A stretch of DNA of 64,000 nucleotides from a bacterium (GCA_030430075.1 JAUIGN010000036.1:20280-84279); one strand, 5' to 3'. Positions 8,402 through 18,348 are shown, counted from the stretch's first letter. Notes: generated by a model not told the origin, from the sequence alone. Numbers and translations: made by a program.

Positions 8402-9484
8402 ATGCGGTTCCTCGCTCTGAACGGGCAGTCTGTCGCCGACGGCTGCAAATCGTTTCCACTGGTAGGGAGCTTGGCGGGCTGGCTGGCGGTGTTGATCGCG
8501 GTCCCCCTTGCCGCCGCCGAGCGGTTGGAAGTGGTGGAGACAGACCAGACGCTGTCGGTTCGTTACCGGGACCGTCTCGTGACGACTTACAACAAGGTCT
8601 CGCCGCCGGCCCCGCCGGGGATCGCTGCGGTGTACCGCCGCAGCGGCTGCCTGCATCCCGTCAACTCGCCGTCGGGGCGAACGGTGACCCAGATGTTTCC
8701 GGCCGACCATCCGCACCAACATGGGATTTTCTCCGCGTGGGTCCGCACAACGTACGACGGCCGGCAGGTCGATTTCTGGAATCTGGCCGGCGGTACGGGG
8801 CGTGTCCTGCACGAACGGGTCGTCGCCACGTCGCAGACCGACGCGTCGGCCGGGTTTGTTGTCGACCTGCTGCACCGCGTCGAGTCCTCGCCGCCGGTGG
8901 ATGTTGTTCGAGAACGCTGGAGCGTCACGGTCCACGCCACGGCCGGCGGCTACCACTGCTTCGACCTCGTCAGCACGCAGACCGCCCTGACCGACAAGCC
9001 GCTCGTCGTTGAAAAATACCATTACGGCGGCATGGCCCTGCGCGGCCCAACCCGCTGGCTGACCGATCAGGATCGAGGGCTGGACGCGTTGCCCGACCTG
9101 GTGCGTGAGCCGAGCGAGTTCATGAACGCCGAGGGGTCGGAGCGGCGGGCCGGTAACCATCAGCACACAAACTGGGTGGCCCTGACGGGAACCATCGAAG
9201 GCCGGCCGGTCACCATCAGTGTGCTCGGCCATCCCGCGAATTTTCGCGCACCGCAGGCCGCTCGCCTGCACCCAACGAAGCCCTACTTTTGTTTTTCTCC
9301 CTGTGTGGACGGGCCGTTGACGATCGATCGAGAACATCCGCTCGCCGCCCGCTATCGCTATCTGGTAACCGACGCGCCGCCCGATCCGGCTTGGATTTCC
9401 GAGCAGTGGAAGGCCTGGGTCGAGTCGCGACAGGTTGATCCTGTTTCGCCACCAGCCGACCTTCCCGATTCGGACGACCCGTAG
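8402..9484 (+). CDS. Secreted DUF6807 (PmoA-like) family protein
   Basis: The protein has 360 residues with an N-terminal hydrophobic export signal ending near PLAAAER. The signature of the family is visible: HPVNSPSGRTVTQMFPADHPHQHGIFSAW, where several His residues and the HPHQHGIF block are the hallmark. YFCFSPCVDGPLTI lies near the C-terminus. The family is often misnamed 'methane oxygenase PmoA' but has no known link to methane; its role in planctomycetes and bacteroidetes is unknown and often sits beside sugar-metabolism genes. It starts 24 bp after the thioredoxin gene. Confidence 0.85.
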   Translation: MRFLALNGQSVADGCKSFPLVGSLAGWLAVLIAVPLAAAERLEVVETDQTLSVRYRDRLVTTYNKVSPPAPPGIAAVYRRSGCLHPVNSPSGRTVTQMFPADHPHQHGIFSAWVRTTYDGRQVDFWNLAGGTGRVLHERVVATSQTDASAGFVVDLLHRVESSPPVDVVRERWSVTVHATAGGYHCFDLVSTQTALTDKPLVVEKYHYGGMALRGPTRWLTDQDRGLDALPDLVREPSEFMNAEGSERRAGNHQHTNWVALTGTIEGRPVTISVLGHPANFRAPQAARLHPTKPYFCFSPCVDGPLTIDREHPLAARYRYLVTDAPPDPAWISEQWKAWVESRQVDPVSPPADLPDSDDP

Positions 9485-9611
9485 CCTGATCGCTTTGGAC
9501 CATCGAAAGGCCGCAGCATGGACGCCCCAGGCGGCTGAACGCCCCTGGCCGCGTCCCGCCAATCGGTCCAAGGCAAGCCATTCCGATCCTCACCCCGCAA
9601 AGGACTTTCCG

Positions 9612-10754
9612 ATGTTTGCCGCCTTGACCCGCCGCCCACTTGCTCTGGCCCTGAGCGGCGTCTGGATCGGCCTGCTGCTGGCGACCGGCCAGGCCGACGA
9701 CGACCTGTGGCTCGATGCCCGCTTGCAACGACTGCCCACCGATCAACTCGGCCCGTTCGTCCACACGAAATCGGGCGACATTCTCTGCCTCGATGCCGAG
9801 GCCAGCTACGTCAGCCGCGACGACGGTCAGACATGGTCGGACCCGCGGCCATTACACGGGACGTCGGTCCACAACGTTCGCGTCAGCAATGAGCGGGCCC
9901 TCTTTCGCACGCGGGACGGCACGATCATTGCCGCCTACATGAACTTGAATGAGCGCAAATGGACCTGGAGCAATGAACTTCATGACGCCCCGGGTGCCAC
10001 CCTGCCCACCTATGTTATGCGCAGTACCGACGACGGGCAGACGTGGGAGGATGTGCAGAAGCTCCATGACCATTGGTCGGGTGCGGTCCGGGACATGATT
10101 CAAACCAAGGACGGTCGAATCCTCTTTACGGCCATGAAGATGTTGCACGACCCCGGTCGCCACACCGTGCTGACCTACTCGTCAACGGACGACGGACAAC
10201 ATTGGTCCGCCAGCAACTTGATCGATTTGGGGGGACGAGGTCACCACGGCGGCGTGACCGAACCGACAGTGACCGAACTTCGGGACGGCCGTCTGTGGAT
10301 GTTGATCCGTACCAATTGGGGCGAATTCTGGTCCGCCCACTCGTACGATGGAGGCCGCTTCTGGCGGACCCTGCAGCCGTCGGGAATTGCGGCCAGCAGC
10401 GCGCCTGCCATGCTGCGGCGGTTGGCCAGCGGGCGCCTGTTGCTCGTCTGGAATCGCCCCTATCCGGAAGGCAAGCGGGACTGGCCGCTCAGCGGCGGCG
10501 ACGGACTCTGGTCGGAAACACCGGTCAGCAACCATCGGGAGGAACTGTCTCTGGCGTTCTCCGCGGACGAAGGGCAAACGTGGTCGAAGCCGGTGGTGGT
10601 CGCCCATCGTCGCGAGTCCTCGGCAACCGGCAGTCGACGATGGGTTGCGTATCCTTACCTGTTCGAGCACAAACCGGGTCAACTCTGGCTGACGACGATG
10701 CAGGGTGGGTTGCGGGCCTCGTTTCGCGAAGCGGACTTTGTCACGGCACCTTGA
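9612..10754 (+). CDS. Secreted sialidase-like (BNR/Asp-box) protein
   Basis: The protein has 380 residues from the ATG at 9612, which follows AAAGGAC and opens a signal peptide (LALALSGVWIGLLLATGQA). An earlier in-frame start would overlap the preceding gene and hide the signal. Four Asp-box repeats are visible (SRDDGQTW, STDDGQTW, STDDGQHW, SADEGQTW), which fit a six-bladed beta-propeller of the sialidase superfamily. VTEPTVTELRDGRLWMLIRT carries the conserved Glu/Arg region. Many such planctomycete proteins are not true sialidases, so an exo-glycosidase or sugar-binding role is inferred only. Confidence 0.87.
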   Translation: MFAALTRRPLALALSGVWIGLLLATGQADDDLWLDARLQRLPTDQLGPFVHTKSGDILCLDAEASYVSRDDGQTWSDPRPLHGTSVHNVRVSNERALFRTRDGTIIAAYMNLNERKWTWSNELHDAPGATLPTYVMRSTDDGQTWEDVQKLHDHWSGAVRDMIQTKDGRILFTAMKMLHDPGRHTVLTYSSTDDGQHWSASNLIDLGGRGHHGGVTEPTVTELRDGRLWMLIRTNWGEFWSAHSYDGGRFWRTLQPSGIAASSAPAMLRRLASGRLLLVWNRPYPEGKRDWPLSGGDGLWSETPVSNHREELSLAFSADEGQTWSKPVVVAHRRESSATGSRRWVAYPYLFEHKPGQLWLTTMQGGLRASFREADFVTAP

Positions 10755-11047
10755 GGCGGTGCAGACGAACGTGTGCTGTTCGCCATCAAAGGGGGGGGAG
10801 ACTTCCACGAGTGCGGATTGCCGCCGCCGCGACCCGCAATGGCGACCGATTCGGTAGAAATGTTCCACCCGATTGACACGCTGCCGGAAGTCGCAAGTAA
10901 ACTGGGAGAAAATATGGACGGTGGGCCTCCTGCTGGGGAGATTACCGGCCCCACTCGTCCCATGCGCCGGCGCCCGCGGTGGGCTGCGGACGTTGCCTGC
11001 CGACAACCGGCCAATTCACCCCTCTCGCCCCTTACGGACAAGCACTC

Positions 11048-13732
11048 ATGAGATTTCGAATCGTCGCGTTGCTGTTGCTGTTGCTGCTGACCACGTTCGC
11101 CGCCTCCGCGCCCGCAGCCGAGCTCACATTGCGGAAGGGTGACCACATCTGCCTGGTCGGGAACGCCCTGGGCGAACGCCTGCAACATCACAGCCGCTGG
11201 GAATCCTTGCTTTATGCGCGTTTTCCGGATCTCGACCTGACCGTCCGAAATCTCTGTTTCCCCGGGGACGAACCGTTTGAACGGATCCGTTCCCAGAACT
11301 TCGGCGAACCGGATCAACACCTGACTCACAGTCAGGCAAGCGTCGTTCTTTTCTTCTTCGGCTTCAACGAGTCGTTTGCCGGCGACGCGGGCCTGAGCCA
11401 GTTCGAAGCTGAGATGACCAAGCTGGTTCGGGAAACGAAGACCAAGGAGTACAGCGGCGACGGGGCGCCGCGGATCGTGTTGATCTCTCCCATCGCCTTC
11501 GAAAATACGGGAAACCCGCATCTTCCTGACGGACAGGAACACAACGTGCGTTTGGCGGCGTACACCGCGGCCCTGGCCAAGGTGGCCGAGCAAACGGAGG
11601 TGGGATTTGTCGATCTCTTCACGCCGACCAAGGAACTGTTCGAGAAGACCCGGGAACAACTCACGCTCGACGGCGCCCACTTGAATGCCGAGGGCTACTG
11701 GGCGCTAGGGCAGCTCTTGGACCGGGGCCTGTTCGGAGACGCGCCGACGGGTGTCGCCAACCTCGCCGCGATTGAGTCGGCCGTCGACGACAAGAATTTT
11801 CATTGGTGGCACAGGTACCGAGCCGTCAACGGTTATTCGATCTACGGAGCGCGCGGCCAGGCCGGATTCGACGGAACCTACAACAACACCGATGTGATGG
11901 AACGCGAGCGGGCCATCCTGGACCAGATGTGTGCCAACCGCGACCGCCGGATCTGGGCCCTGGCACGCGGCGAGAAGGTCGCCCCTACGGTGGACGACAG
12001 CAATACGCTGCCATTCATTCAGCCGAAGACGAATGTCGGCGGCAAGAATGACCCCAACCGGGCTCGCGGCAAACTCGGTTCGCTCGATTATTCGCCTGCC
12101 CAGGAACAGCTCAAGCACTTCAAACTGGCGCCCGGCTACGAAATCAACCTGGTCGCGTCGGAAGAGCAGTTTCCCGAATTGGCCAATCCCGTCGCCTTGA
12201 ACTTCGACAATCGGGGGCGGCTGTGGGTCTCCACCATGGCTTCCTATCCGCACTGGAAACCGAAGACCAAATTGGATGACAAGCTGCTCATCTTCGAGGA
12301 CCACGACCAGGATGGCCGCGCCGACGAATGCAAAGTGTTTGCCGGCGGGTTGCATCAGCCCACGGGATTTGAACTGGGCCGCGGTGGGGTGTATGTCGGC
12401 CAACAGCCGGACATTCTTTTCCTGCAGGACACGGACGGCGATGACCGGGCGGACACGCGGGTCCGCGCCCTGGTCGGTTTCGATTCCGCCGACTCACATC
12501 ACGGCATCGGGGCCTTTGAATGGGGACCGGACGGCGGTCTGTACTTCAACGAAGGGACGTTCAAGTTCTCGCAGGTCGAAAGCCCTTACGGGCTGACTCG
12601 CTTGCATGAAGCGGGAATCTGGCGCTTTCATCCCGCCTCGCACAAGTTTGGTGTTCACGCGTCGCTGGCGTTTTCCAACCCTTGGGGGCACGTTTACGAC
12701 CGCTGGGGGCAAGACTTCATCGCCGACGCGTCGCCCGGATTCAGCTATTGGGCCGCACCCATCACCGGACGTATCGACTATCCCCTGAAACATCCCGGCG
12801 GTTCGCAACATCGGCGCATTGCCAAACAAACGGGGGGCGATCCGAATTACGCCTTCCCCACCTTCTACAAGAAGCGAATTCGCCCTTCGGCCGGTTGTGT
12901 GCTGGTTTCCAGCCGGCATTTTCCTCCAGAAGTGCAGGGCAACTTCCTGCTGACGAATTGCATCGGCGAACGGACGGTTCTGAACCACACGGTTGCCGAG
13001 GAAGGTTCGGGTTTTGTCGGCCAGGAGGTCGCCCCGATTGTCTCCTGCGAAGACGGCAACTTTCGGCCGGTCGACCTTCAATTCGCCCCCGACGGATCGC
13101 TGTACATCGTCGATTGGCACAATGCCCTGATTGGCCACCTCCAGCACAATCTGCGCGATCCGAACCGCGACCACAGCCACGGCCGGATCTGGCGGGTCAC
13201 GTACCAGGGGCGGCCCCTGGTCACGCCGGCCAAGATTGCCGGCGAGCCGATCCCGGCTCTGCTGAACCTGTTGAAGCTGCCCGAAGACCGCACGCGCTAT
13301 CGAGCACGGCGCGAATTGGCCGAACGGGATCCGGCCGAAGTGGCGGCAGCCACGGAGCGCTGGATTGCCGCGCTGAAGCCCTCGGATGACGCCTACGAAC
13401 ACTGGCTACTGGAAGCGCTGTGGGTTTATCAAACGGTCGACGTGGTTCAAGCCGACCTGCTGCGCGACCTGCTGGTTGCCAAAGACCACCGCGCCCGAGC
13501 GGCGGCGACACGCGCTCTGTCGTACTGGCTGGACCGGGTCGAAGACCCCCTGGGATTGCTCGCCGAACGCATCAACGACCCGCATCCGCGAGTGCGGCTG
13601 GAGGCCGTCCGGGCACTCAGTTTCCTCAGCGGCGATGACGCCGTCGAAACGGCCTTGGGGGTCCTGGAACATGACGTCGACGACTACCTCCAGTACACGC
13701 TCGACGAAACCATGAGACAACTTGAACAGTAG
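11048..13732 (+). CDS. Exported SGNH-hydrolase / PVC-type dehydrogenase with HEAT repeats
   Basis: The protein has 894 residues when started at the ATG at 11048, where a Leu-rich signal peptide begins. Domains in order: an N-terminal SGNH/GDSL-like domain (about 25-250, with FFFGFNESF and LDGAHLNAEGY; the first-block Ser is not obvious, so activity is uncertain); a PVC-type glucose/sorbosone-dehydrogenase-like beta-propeller (about 350-720, with NPVALNFDNRGRLWVSTMASYP, HGIGAFEWGPDGGLY and LYIVDWHNALIGH); and a C-terminal HEAT-like region ending near DDYLQYTLDETMRQL. In related proteins a cytochrome c domain follows in the same chain, but here the chain stops and the next gene continues the architecture. 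A weak TTGACA lies at 10873. Confidence 0.85.
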   Translation: MRFRIVALLLLLLLTTFAASAPAAELTLRKGDHICLVGNALGERLQHHSRWESLLYARFPDLDLTVRNLCFPGDEPFERIRSQNFGEPDQHLTHSQASVVLFFFGFNESFAGDAGLSQFEAEMTKLVRETKTKEYSGDGAPRIVLISPIAFENTGNPHLPDGQEHNVRLAAYTAALAKVAEQTEVGFVDLFTPTKELFEKTREQLTLDGAHLNAEGYWALGQLLDRGLFGDAPTGVANLAAIESAVDDKNFHWWHRYRAVNGYSIYGARGQAGFDGTYNNTDVMERERAILDQMCANRDRRIWALARGEKVAPTVDDSNTLPFIQPKTNVGGKNDPNRARGKLGSLDYSPAQEQLKHFKLAPGYEINLVASEEQFPELANPVALNFDNRGRLWVSTMASYPHWKPKTKLDDKLLIFEDHDQDGRADECKVFAGGLHQPTGFELGRGGVYVGQQPDILFLQDTDGDDRADTRVRALVGFDSADSHHGIGAFEWGPDGGLYFNEGTFKFSQVESPYGLTRLHEAGIWRFHPASHKFGVHASLAFSNPWGHVYDRWGQDFIADASPGFSYWAAPITGRIDYPLKHPGGSQHRRIAKQTGGDPNYAFPTFYKKRIRPSAGCVLVSSRHFPPEVQGNFLLTNCIGERTVLNHTVAEEGSGFVGQEVAPIVSCEDGNFRPVDLQFAPDGSLYIVDWHNALIGHLQHNLRDPNRDHSHGRIWRVTYQGRPLVTPAKIAGEPIPALLNLLKLPEDRTRYRARRELAERDPAEVAAATERWIAALKPSDDAYEHWLLEALWVYQTVDVVQADLLRDLLVAKDHRARAAATRALSYWLDRVEDPLGLLAERINDPHPRVRLEAVRALSFLSGDDAVETALGVLEHDVDDYLQYTLDETMRQLEQ

Positions 13733-13739
13733 AATCGCC

Positions 13740-15671
13740 ATGAAGATCCGCTACCGGATGCCCCTCCTCACCTTGACCGCGCTCGGCCTGGCGGTTGCCG
13801 CCACTTGGGCCCAGGACCATGCCCACCATCACGGTCCGGATGCCGATGGGTCGGCGCCCGTCGAGCGTCCCCGGGTATTTCTCGACAAGAGCCCGCGGAT
13901 TGTCTGGTACCAACTGAATCGACTGGACAACGAACGTCTCTTGCTGGTGGCGCGGCATCCTGACGACGAAAAGTATGCGCCGGTCTACACGGCCATTTTG
14001 ACCCGCGCCGGGATGTCTCCCCAATATCGCGAGGAAGCGCTGGACGGCCTGGTCAAACTTCACCGGTCGGACGCGGCCACGGAACTGCTGGCCGCCCTGG
14101 CAGCGTTGGATGCCGAGGACCGGCAGCAGCAACGAACGGGACGGCAACTCAGCACGATGCTGCTCGACCAGCCGATGTCGGTGCTGGCCGGCAAGCGGCC
14201 AGCACTGGCGGAGGCGACCGCAGCGGACAACCGATTGGTGCGCTCGGTCGGATATGCCGGCCTGATCGTCGCCGGCGATGCCCCCGCATCCAAGCAACGG
14301 GCCATGGCCAGTGATGCCGGCACCTTGGACTGGCTGGGCGCCGTCTCGTTGATTCCCAAGCCGGCGGTCCGTGCGCCCCTCCGCGATACGATTGTGGAAC
14401 TGGCCGGCGCCGATCGTCCGTCGCCGATTCGCCGAGCGGCCCTGGCCGCGCTGCGGCATGTGCCCAACGAACGGGCTGCGACGTTCGACTTGATCGCCCC
14501 GCTGGTGCAAGCGGCCGATTTGCGAGTTGAAGCGATTCGCACGCTGCTCACGATCCCGCCGGACGAGCGGAGCGCGACAACGTCAGCCCAACTCGTCGAT
14601 TTTCTTGTCGCGCATGCCGAAGCGACCCCGGCCGCCGAGCGGACGACCGACGAGTTTGTCGACGCCATGCAATTGGCGGATCAGTTGCTGGCCAGACTGC
14701 CGGTTACCGCGTCGCGCGCGTATCGAGCACGACTCCGCGAAGTGACGGTCCGTGTCGTGCGCATCCACACCGTCGAAGAAGAGATGCGGTACGATACGCC
14801 CTATTTCGCGGTCGAAGCAGGGCGGCCGGTGCAAGTCGTCCTGGTCAACGAAGACCTGATGCCCCACAACCTGGTCATTACGGTCGCAGGGGCCCTCAAA
14901 GAAGTCGCCCAGGCGGGGCTGGTGCAGGGCCCGCAGCCGGGCTTTGAAGGCAAGCCGTATGTGCCGGTCTCCGAGAAGGTGCTCTTCGCCACCAACATGG
15001 TGCAGGCACGGCAACAGGAGAGACTCACCTTCACCGCGCCCAGCGCGCCGGGCGAGTATCCATTTGTCTGCACGTTTCCCCGCCATTGGATGCGCATGTA
15101 CGGCGTGATGGTCGTGGTTCCGGATCTGGATGCCTGGCAGCGCAATCCGACCAAACCCAAGGACCCGATCGGCAGCAACCGCGAGTTCGTCAAGGCCTGG
15201 ACGCTGGATGATTTCAAAGACATCGAAGGCGGCCTCCGTGGGCGCTCGGCGGAAATCGGTCAGCGGCTGTTTACGGAAGCCACCTGTGCCCAGTGTCATA
15301 AGGTTGACGGACAGGGCGGTGCGGTCGGGCCCGAATTGACCGACGTCCTGAAGCGCTGGAAAGGGGATCGGCGAGCCATCCTGCGGGAGATTCTCGAACC
15401 GTCACATCGGATTGATGCCAAGTACGCGATGCAGGTCATTGTGACCACCGACGGCAAGGTGGTCACCGGGATGATCCAGAACGAGGATCGCACGTCGGTG
15501 TCGGTCCTGGTGAACCCGGAATCGGCCGAACCGGTCGTCATACCGCGATCCGAGATCGACGAGATGGTCAAGACGTCCAAGTCGATGATGCCCAAGGCCC
15601 TCCTCGACCGCTTCACCCAGGACGAGATCTTCGAGATTCTGGCCTATGTGCAAAACGCCGCTACGCGTTAA
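13740..15671 (+). CDS. Exported HEAT-cupredoxin-cytochrome c protein, partner of the upstream dehydrogenase
   Basis: The protein has 643 residues, starting 7 bp after the dehydrogenase gene. It has its own signal peptide (LLTLTALGLAVAATWAQ). HEAT-like helices fill the first 300 or so residues (EREEALDGL-type repeats). A type-1 copper domain follows: MPHNLVI supplies the first His, and VCTFPRHWMRM supplies Cys, His and Met. A cytochrome c domain is C-terminal, with CAQCH as the haem-attachment motif. The closing IFEILAYVQNAA is typical of PVC haem-binding domains. It probably accepts electrons from the upstream dehydrogenase in the periplasm. No clear Shine-Dalgarno is seen, so coupling to the upstream stop is possible. 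Confidence 0.9.
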   Translation: MKIRYRMPLLTLTALGLAVAATWAQDHAHHHGPDADGSAPVERPRVFLDKSPRIVWYQLNRLDNERLLLVARHPDDEKYAPVYTAILTRAGMSPQYREEALDGLVKLHRSDAATELLAALAALDAEDRQQQRTGRQLSTMLLDQPMSVLAGKRPALAEATAADNRLVRSVGYAGLIVAGDAPASKQRAMASDAGTLDWLGAVSLIPKPAVRAPLRDTIVELAGADRPSPIRRAALAALRHVPNERAATFDLIAPLVQAADLRVEAIRTLLTIPPDERSATTSAQLVDFLVAHAEATPAAERTTDEFVDAMQLADQLLARLPVTASRAYRARLREVTVRVVRIHTVEEEMRYDTPYFAVEAGRPVQVVLVNEDLMPHNLVITVAGALKEVAQAGLVQGPQPGFEGKPYVPVSEKVLFATNMVQARQQERLTFTAPSAPGEYPFVCTFPRHWMRMYGVMVVVPDLDAWQRNPTKPKDPIGSNREFVKAWTLDDFKDIEGGLRGRSAEIGQRLFTEATCAQCHKVDGQGGAVGPELTDVLKRWKGDRRAILREILEPSHRIDAKYAMQVIVTTDGKVVTGMIQNEDRTSVSVLVNPESAEPVVIPRSEIDEMVKTSKSMMPKALLDRFTQDEIFEILAYVQNAATR

Positions 15672-15709
15672 ACAACGGCTAGGATCCGCGGCAGGCATAC
15701 CTTCGCCGT

Positions 15710-15733
15710 TCCGTAGGTCATGCTGTGCATGAC
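15710..15733 (+). repeat. Dispersed palindromic repeat, copy 1
   Basis: The core GGTCATGCTGTGCATGAC forms a 7-bp stem (GTCATGC/GCATGAC) with a TGT loop and is preceded by TCCGTA. It lies in the 118-bp gap between the cytochrome gene and the Tim44-like gene. Four related copies occur at 17852, 20120, 52023 and 54951, all outside genes. Confidence 0.85.
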
Positions 15734-15789
15734 TTCATGCCTTCCTTCATACCTTCTTCCATCGTGTATTAGGGATTCATCAGTACGGC

Positions 15790-17745
15790 TTATCCTCGTT
15801 GTGCAGCCTTGTTGGCCCGGATGACTTCTCTTGCCTGCCGGTAGAGCTTGCCCCGGTTGCGGGCGATGGCGTGGTTGAAGTCGGCTGGGGTCCAGTTCAG
15901 TTGTTCGCCGACGCGCCGTAAAAGTTGCTTTTCGTGGGCAGTGAGGCGGCCATCGATCAGCGCGGCGCGGATCAGGTGGTCCATGAACGCGACGCGCTGC
16001 TCGCGGCCCTCCGGTAGTTGAATCGGCTGCTTGTCGTCGACCGCGGTCGCGAAGATCTGCCGCAGACGGTCCATGGAAACACCTCGTCGCCGAGCCAGCT
16101 CCGTGAGGTACTGGCGCTCTTTTTCGTGGAGCTCACCGTCCGCGAGGACCATGCGGGTCAACGCCGCCAAGAGCTCCGGTTCGTTCAGGAAGCGTTCCGC
16201 CTCCAGGCGTTCGCCGTCGCCCGTCGCCTGCGTCAATACCGCTTGCTGTGCGCCTCGCCGATAGGCCGCCAGCGCCCCTTGCTGTTCGACGGTTTCCAGG
16301 ACCCAGGCCGTCGAGCCGTCGTTCAGTGGCGCCTGACAAAACTCGCAAACCTGGGCCTTGCCGACCTGGATCGGCGCGCCGCATCCCTGACAACTGAATG
16401 ACGAGAAGGTGCGATTGACATTCGTTGTGACTCCCGACTTACGGCGCAAAATCACCAAATGCGAATAGATGCGTTGCTGATCGAGCAACTTTGGACGGCG
16501 CCGGTCTCCGGCGGCCCGCGTCGCCGACCAGCGGACTAGGATCGCCACGCGATCGAATCCGTCCTCGCCGGCCGGGCGGCACTCGGTGACCTCGACCACG
16601 CCCACGGCCGGCGTCTTCCAGAACTGGCCGGCTTCCAGATGCCATCGTGGGGGGATCTGGTTCAATTCGGCATCCAAGATCGGCGCTGCGTAGCGGAGGT
16701 CCTCGAAATAAACGGCCATCAAGCAGCGCCAGAAGACCACCGAAGCCCGGTCTTCCAGGTGCTGAAAATTCAGGCCCAGATCGCGGCCCGCCAACTGATC
16801 CCATCCCTCGACGTCATGACGGACTGGCGGCACCACCCACTCTTCATCTTGCGTGATCTCTGCCAGGACCCAATCGTACCGGCCGGAGTTCACGACCGAC
16901 TCGCATTGGGGACACTGGGCCGTATCAACGATCTCGACCGGGCCGCCGCAATTGGGGCACGTCCCTTGCAACAGCGACGCTTGCGGATTCGTGACGACTC
17001 CCGGGCGCCGGGAGAAGGACCAGATTTCCGTAAAGGTGATCGGTACCCGGTCGCTGTTGCCGGAGACACGACGTCCGCTGTCGAGATCCTCGTTATAGCT
17101 GATGGCTTGCGCGGTAAAGCGGACGTGCATGGTATCGAATTGAGGGTCGCTGGTTACCGCCACGACCTCGCGCTGCGCCACCACGACGTCCCGCATCCGG
17201 TTGCGGATGTTTTCTCGCCGCTGCATGGCGATGTAAAGCTCGAACCGCTCGTGTACACCGTCTGAGATGAAGGCTCGGCAGGGCTTGAGATCCTGTTCGC
17301 TCCAGGCTGCCTGGGTCGTCAAGAAAGCATTCGTGGCCCGCTGCAGAAACAGGTCTTCGTGAAACTGGGGATCGCGCTGGGTGAGTTGCTGCAGGGCGGC
17401 GTCCTGCAAGGTTGCCTCTTGGATCTTGCGACCGCGGCGAATCGTTCTGGTCACCCGCGCGTCGCGTTCCCATTTCTTGACGAAGTAGAGCGCCGTGACG
17501 ATGGCGATGATCAGGGGAATGCCCAAGTGGGGATAGCGAATCGTGAAGCGGATCAGCAGGTAGATCAGATGTCCGCCTCCCCCTCCGCCTCCGCCACCGC
17601 CGCCAATTCCGCCTCCGCCGCCACCTCCGCCACCGAAGCCGCCCCCACCGCCGGCCTGTCCCAACAGGTCCACCGAAGCGAAATCGATCGCCGGGACGGC
17701 GGGAGGCACTCCGCTGCCGATCAGTAGGTCCAGCAAGTCGAACAT
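15790..17745 (-). CDS. Membrane protein with Tim44-like domains, two zinc ribbons and a TerB domain
   Basis: The protein has 651 residues. After a short N-terminus comes an almost pure glycine tract (31-58), then a hydrophobic region with one or two membrane segments (60-89). A Tim44-like domain (about 120-250) starts with LTQRDPQFHEDLFLQRATNAF. A first zinc ribbon uses Cys263, 266, 278 and 281. A second Tim44-like region is followed by a second ribbon (CQGC...CEFC). The C-terminus (about 530-650) is a TerB-like helical domain (ALTRMVLADGELHEKERQYL, LIRAALIDGRLTAHEKQLL), each half with the Asp-Gly-x-Leu/Glu metal motif. Tim44-like domains bind membranes or secretion substrates in other systems; the function here is unknown. 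Confidence 0.88.
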   Translation of the reverse strand: MFDLLDLLIGSGVPPAVPAIDFASVDLLGQAGGGGGFGGGGGGGGGIGGGGGGGGGGGHLIYLLIRFTIRYPHLGIPLIIAIVTALYFVKKWERDARVTRTIRRGRKIQEATLQDAALQQLTQRDPQFHEDLFLQRATNAFLTTQAAWSEQDLKPCRAFISDGVHERFELYIAMQRRENIRNRMRDVVVAQREVVAVTSDPQFDTMHVRFTAQAISYNEDLDSGRRVSGNSDRVPITFTEIWSFSRRPGVVTNPQASLLQGTCPNCGGPVEIVDTAQCPQCESVVNSGRYDWVLAEITQDEEWVVPPVRHDVEGWDQLAGRDLGLNFQHLEDRASVVFWRCLMAVYFEDLRYAAPILDAELNQIPPRWHLEAGQFWKTPAVGVVEVTECRPAGEDGFDRVAILVRWSATRAAGDRRRPKLLDQQRIYSHLVILRRKSGVTTNVNRTFSSFSCQGCGAPIQVGKAQVCEFCQAPLNDGSTAWVLETVEQQGALAAYRRGAQQAVLTQATGDGERLEAERFLNEPELLAALTRMVLADGELHEKERQYLTELARRRGVSMDRLRQIFATAVDDKQPIQLPEGREQRVAFMDHLIRAALIDGRLTAHEKQLLRRVGEQLNWTPADFNHAIARNRGKLYRQAREVIRANKAAQRG

Positions 17746-17851
17746 CGGTAACCATGTTGGGAGAGTAAGTGTTGATTGGGCTCGGGCCGCGAAGTCGACG
17801 CCACGCCGCTCGCCCCAGGTGCAGTAGACGGCAGACGTTCCGTCTCCACCT

Positions 17852-17875
17852 TCCGGAGGTCATGCTGTGCGTGAC
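17852..17875 (+). repeat. Dispersed palindromic repeat, copy 3
   Basis: The core is GGTCATGCTGTGCGTGAC with upstream TCCGGA. Relative to copy 1 one stem base changed A to G, which turns an A-T pair into a G-T pair, so the hairpin can still form. Ten bases further lies the perfect inverted repeat CCTGCATGATGCAGG (17886-17900). Confidence 0.8.
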
Positions 17876-18342
17876 GCCTGGCGATCCTGCATGATGCAGG
17901 TATCGGCCGACAATCGGGTGTGCTCCCGCCGATTGCCAGTACCTGACTCAAGACCAACGACGTCAGTCCACCAAGCAAGTTTAGCCACACGGGAACCACC
18001 CCGACCGTGTTTGTTGGCCTGGTGCCGTGCAGGCGTGTTGCATGCGTCGAGCGCGTGACGACTCGAATGCCCTCCTCGCGCCTCGACGTGCCCCCGTCGC
18101 TCCTTGGCGACAAGCTCCCAGGGCCGTTTCGGGACACTCTCGTGGCACATCGGCCAATAATATGGGACAAGCGATCGGCCATTGCAAGCTTGCCCTGGCG
18201 CGGGGCGGACTGTCGGCGGCCGCCATGGGAATGGCCGAAGGGGGCGTTGAATTCTTCCCCTGGTCAAGGCGACAGGATACGCGACGGCCGGCCACTTGAA
18301 GGCCTGATTACGGTCGGCGCTGCGAAGGCGCAGCCGGTTCTC

Positions 18343-18348
18343 TAGAAT
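18343..18348 (+). promoter_or_regulatory. Possible -10 element (TAGAAT) for the sulfatase gene
   Basis: TAGAAT sits 128 bp before the sulfatase start and, like the hexamer at 6562, is followed by a GCCGGC stretch. No good -35 is seen at standard spacing, so the call is tentative. Confidence 0.25.

Noticed and set aside
7559..9571. A 670-residue minus-strand frame across the thioredoxin and DUF6807 genes.
   Set aside because: Both sense genes are clearly recognised and cover most of the span; the antisense product is Arg/Gln-rich and matches nothing.
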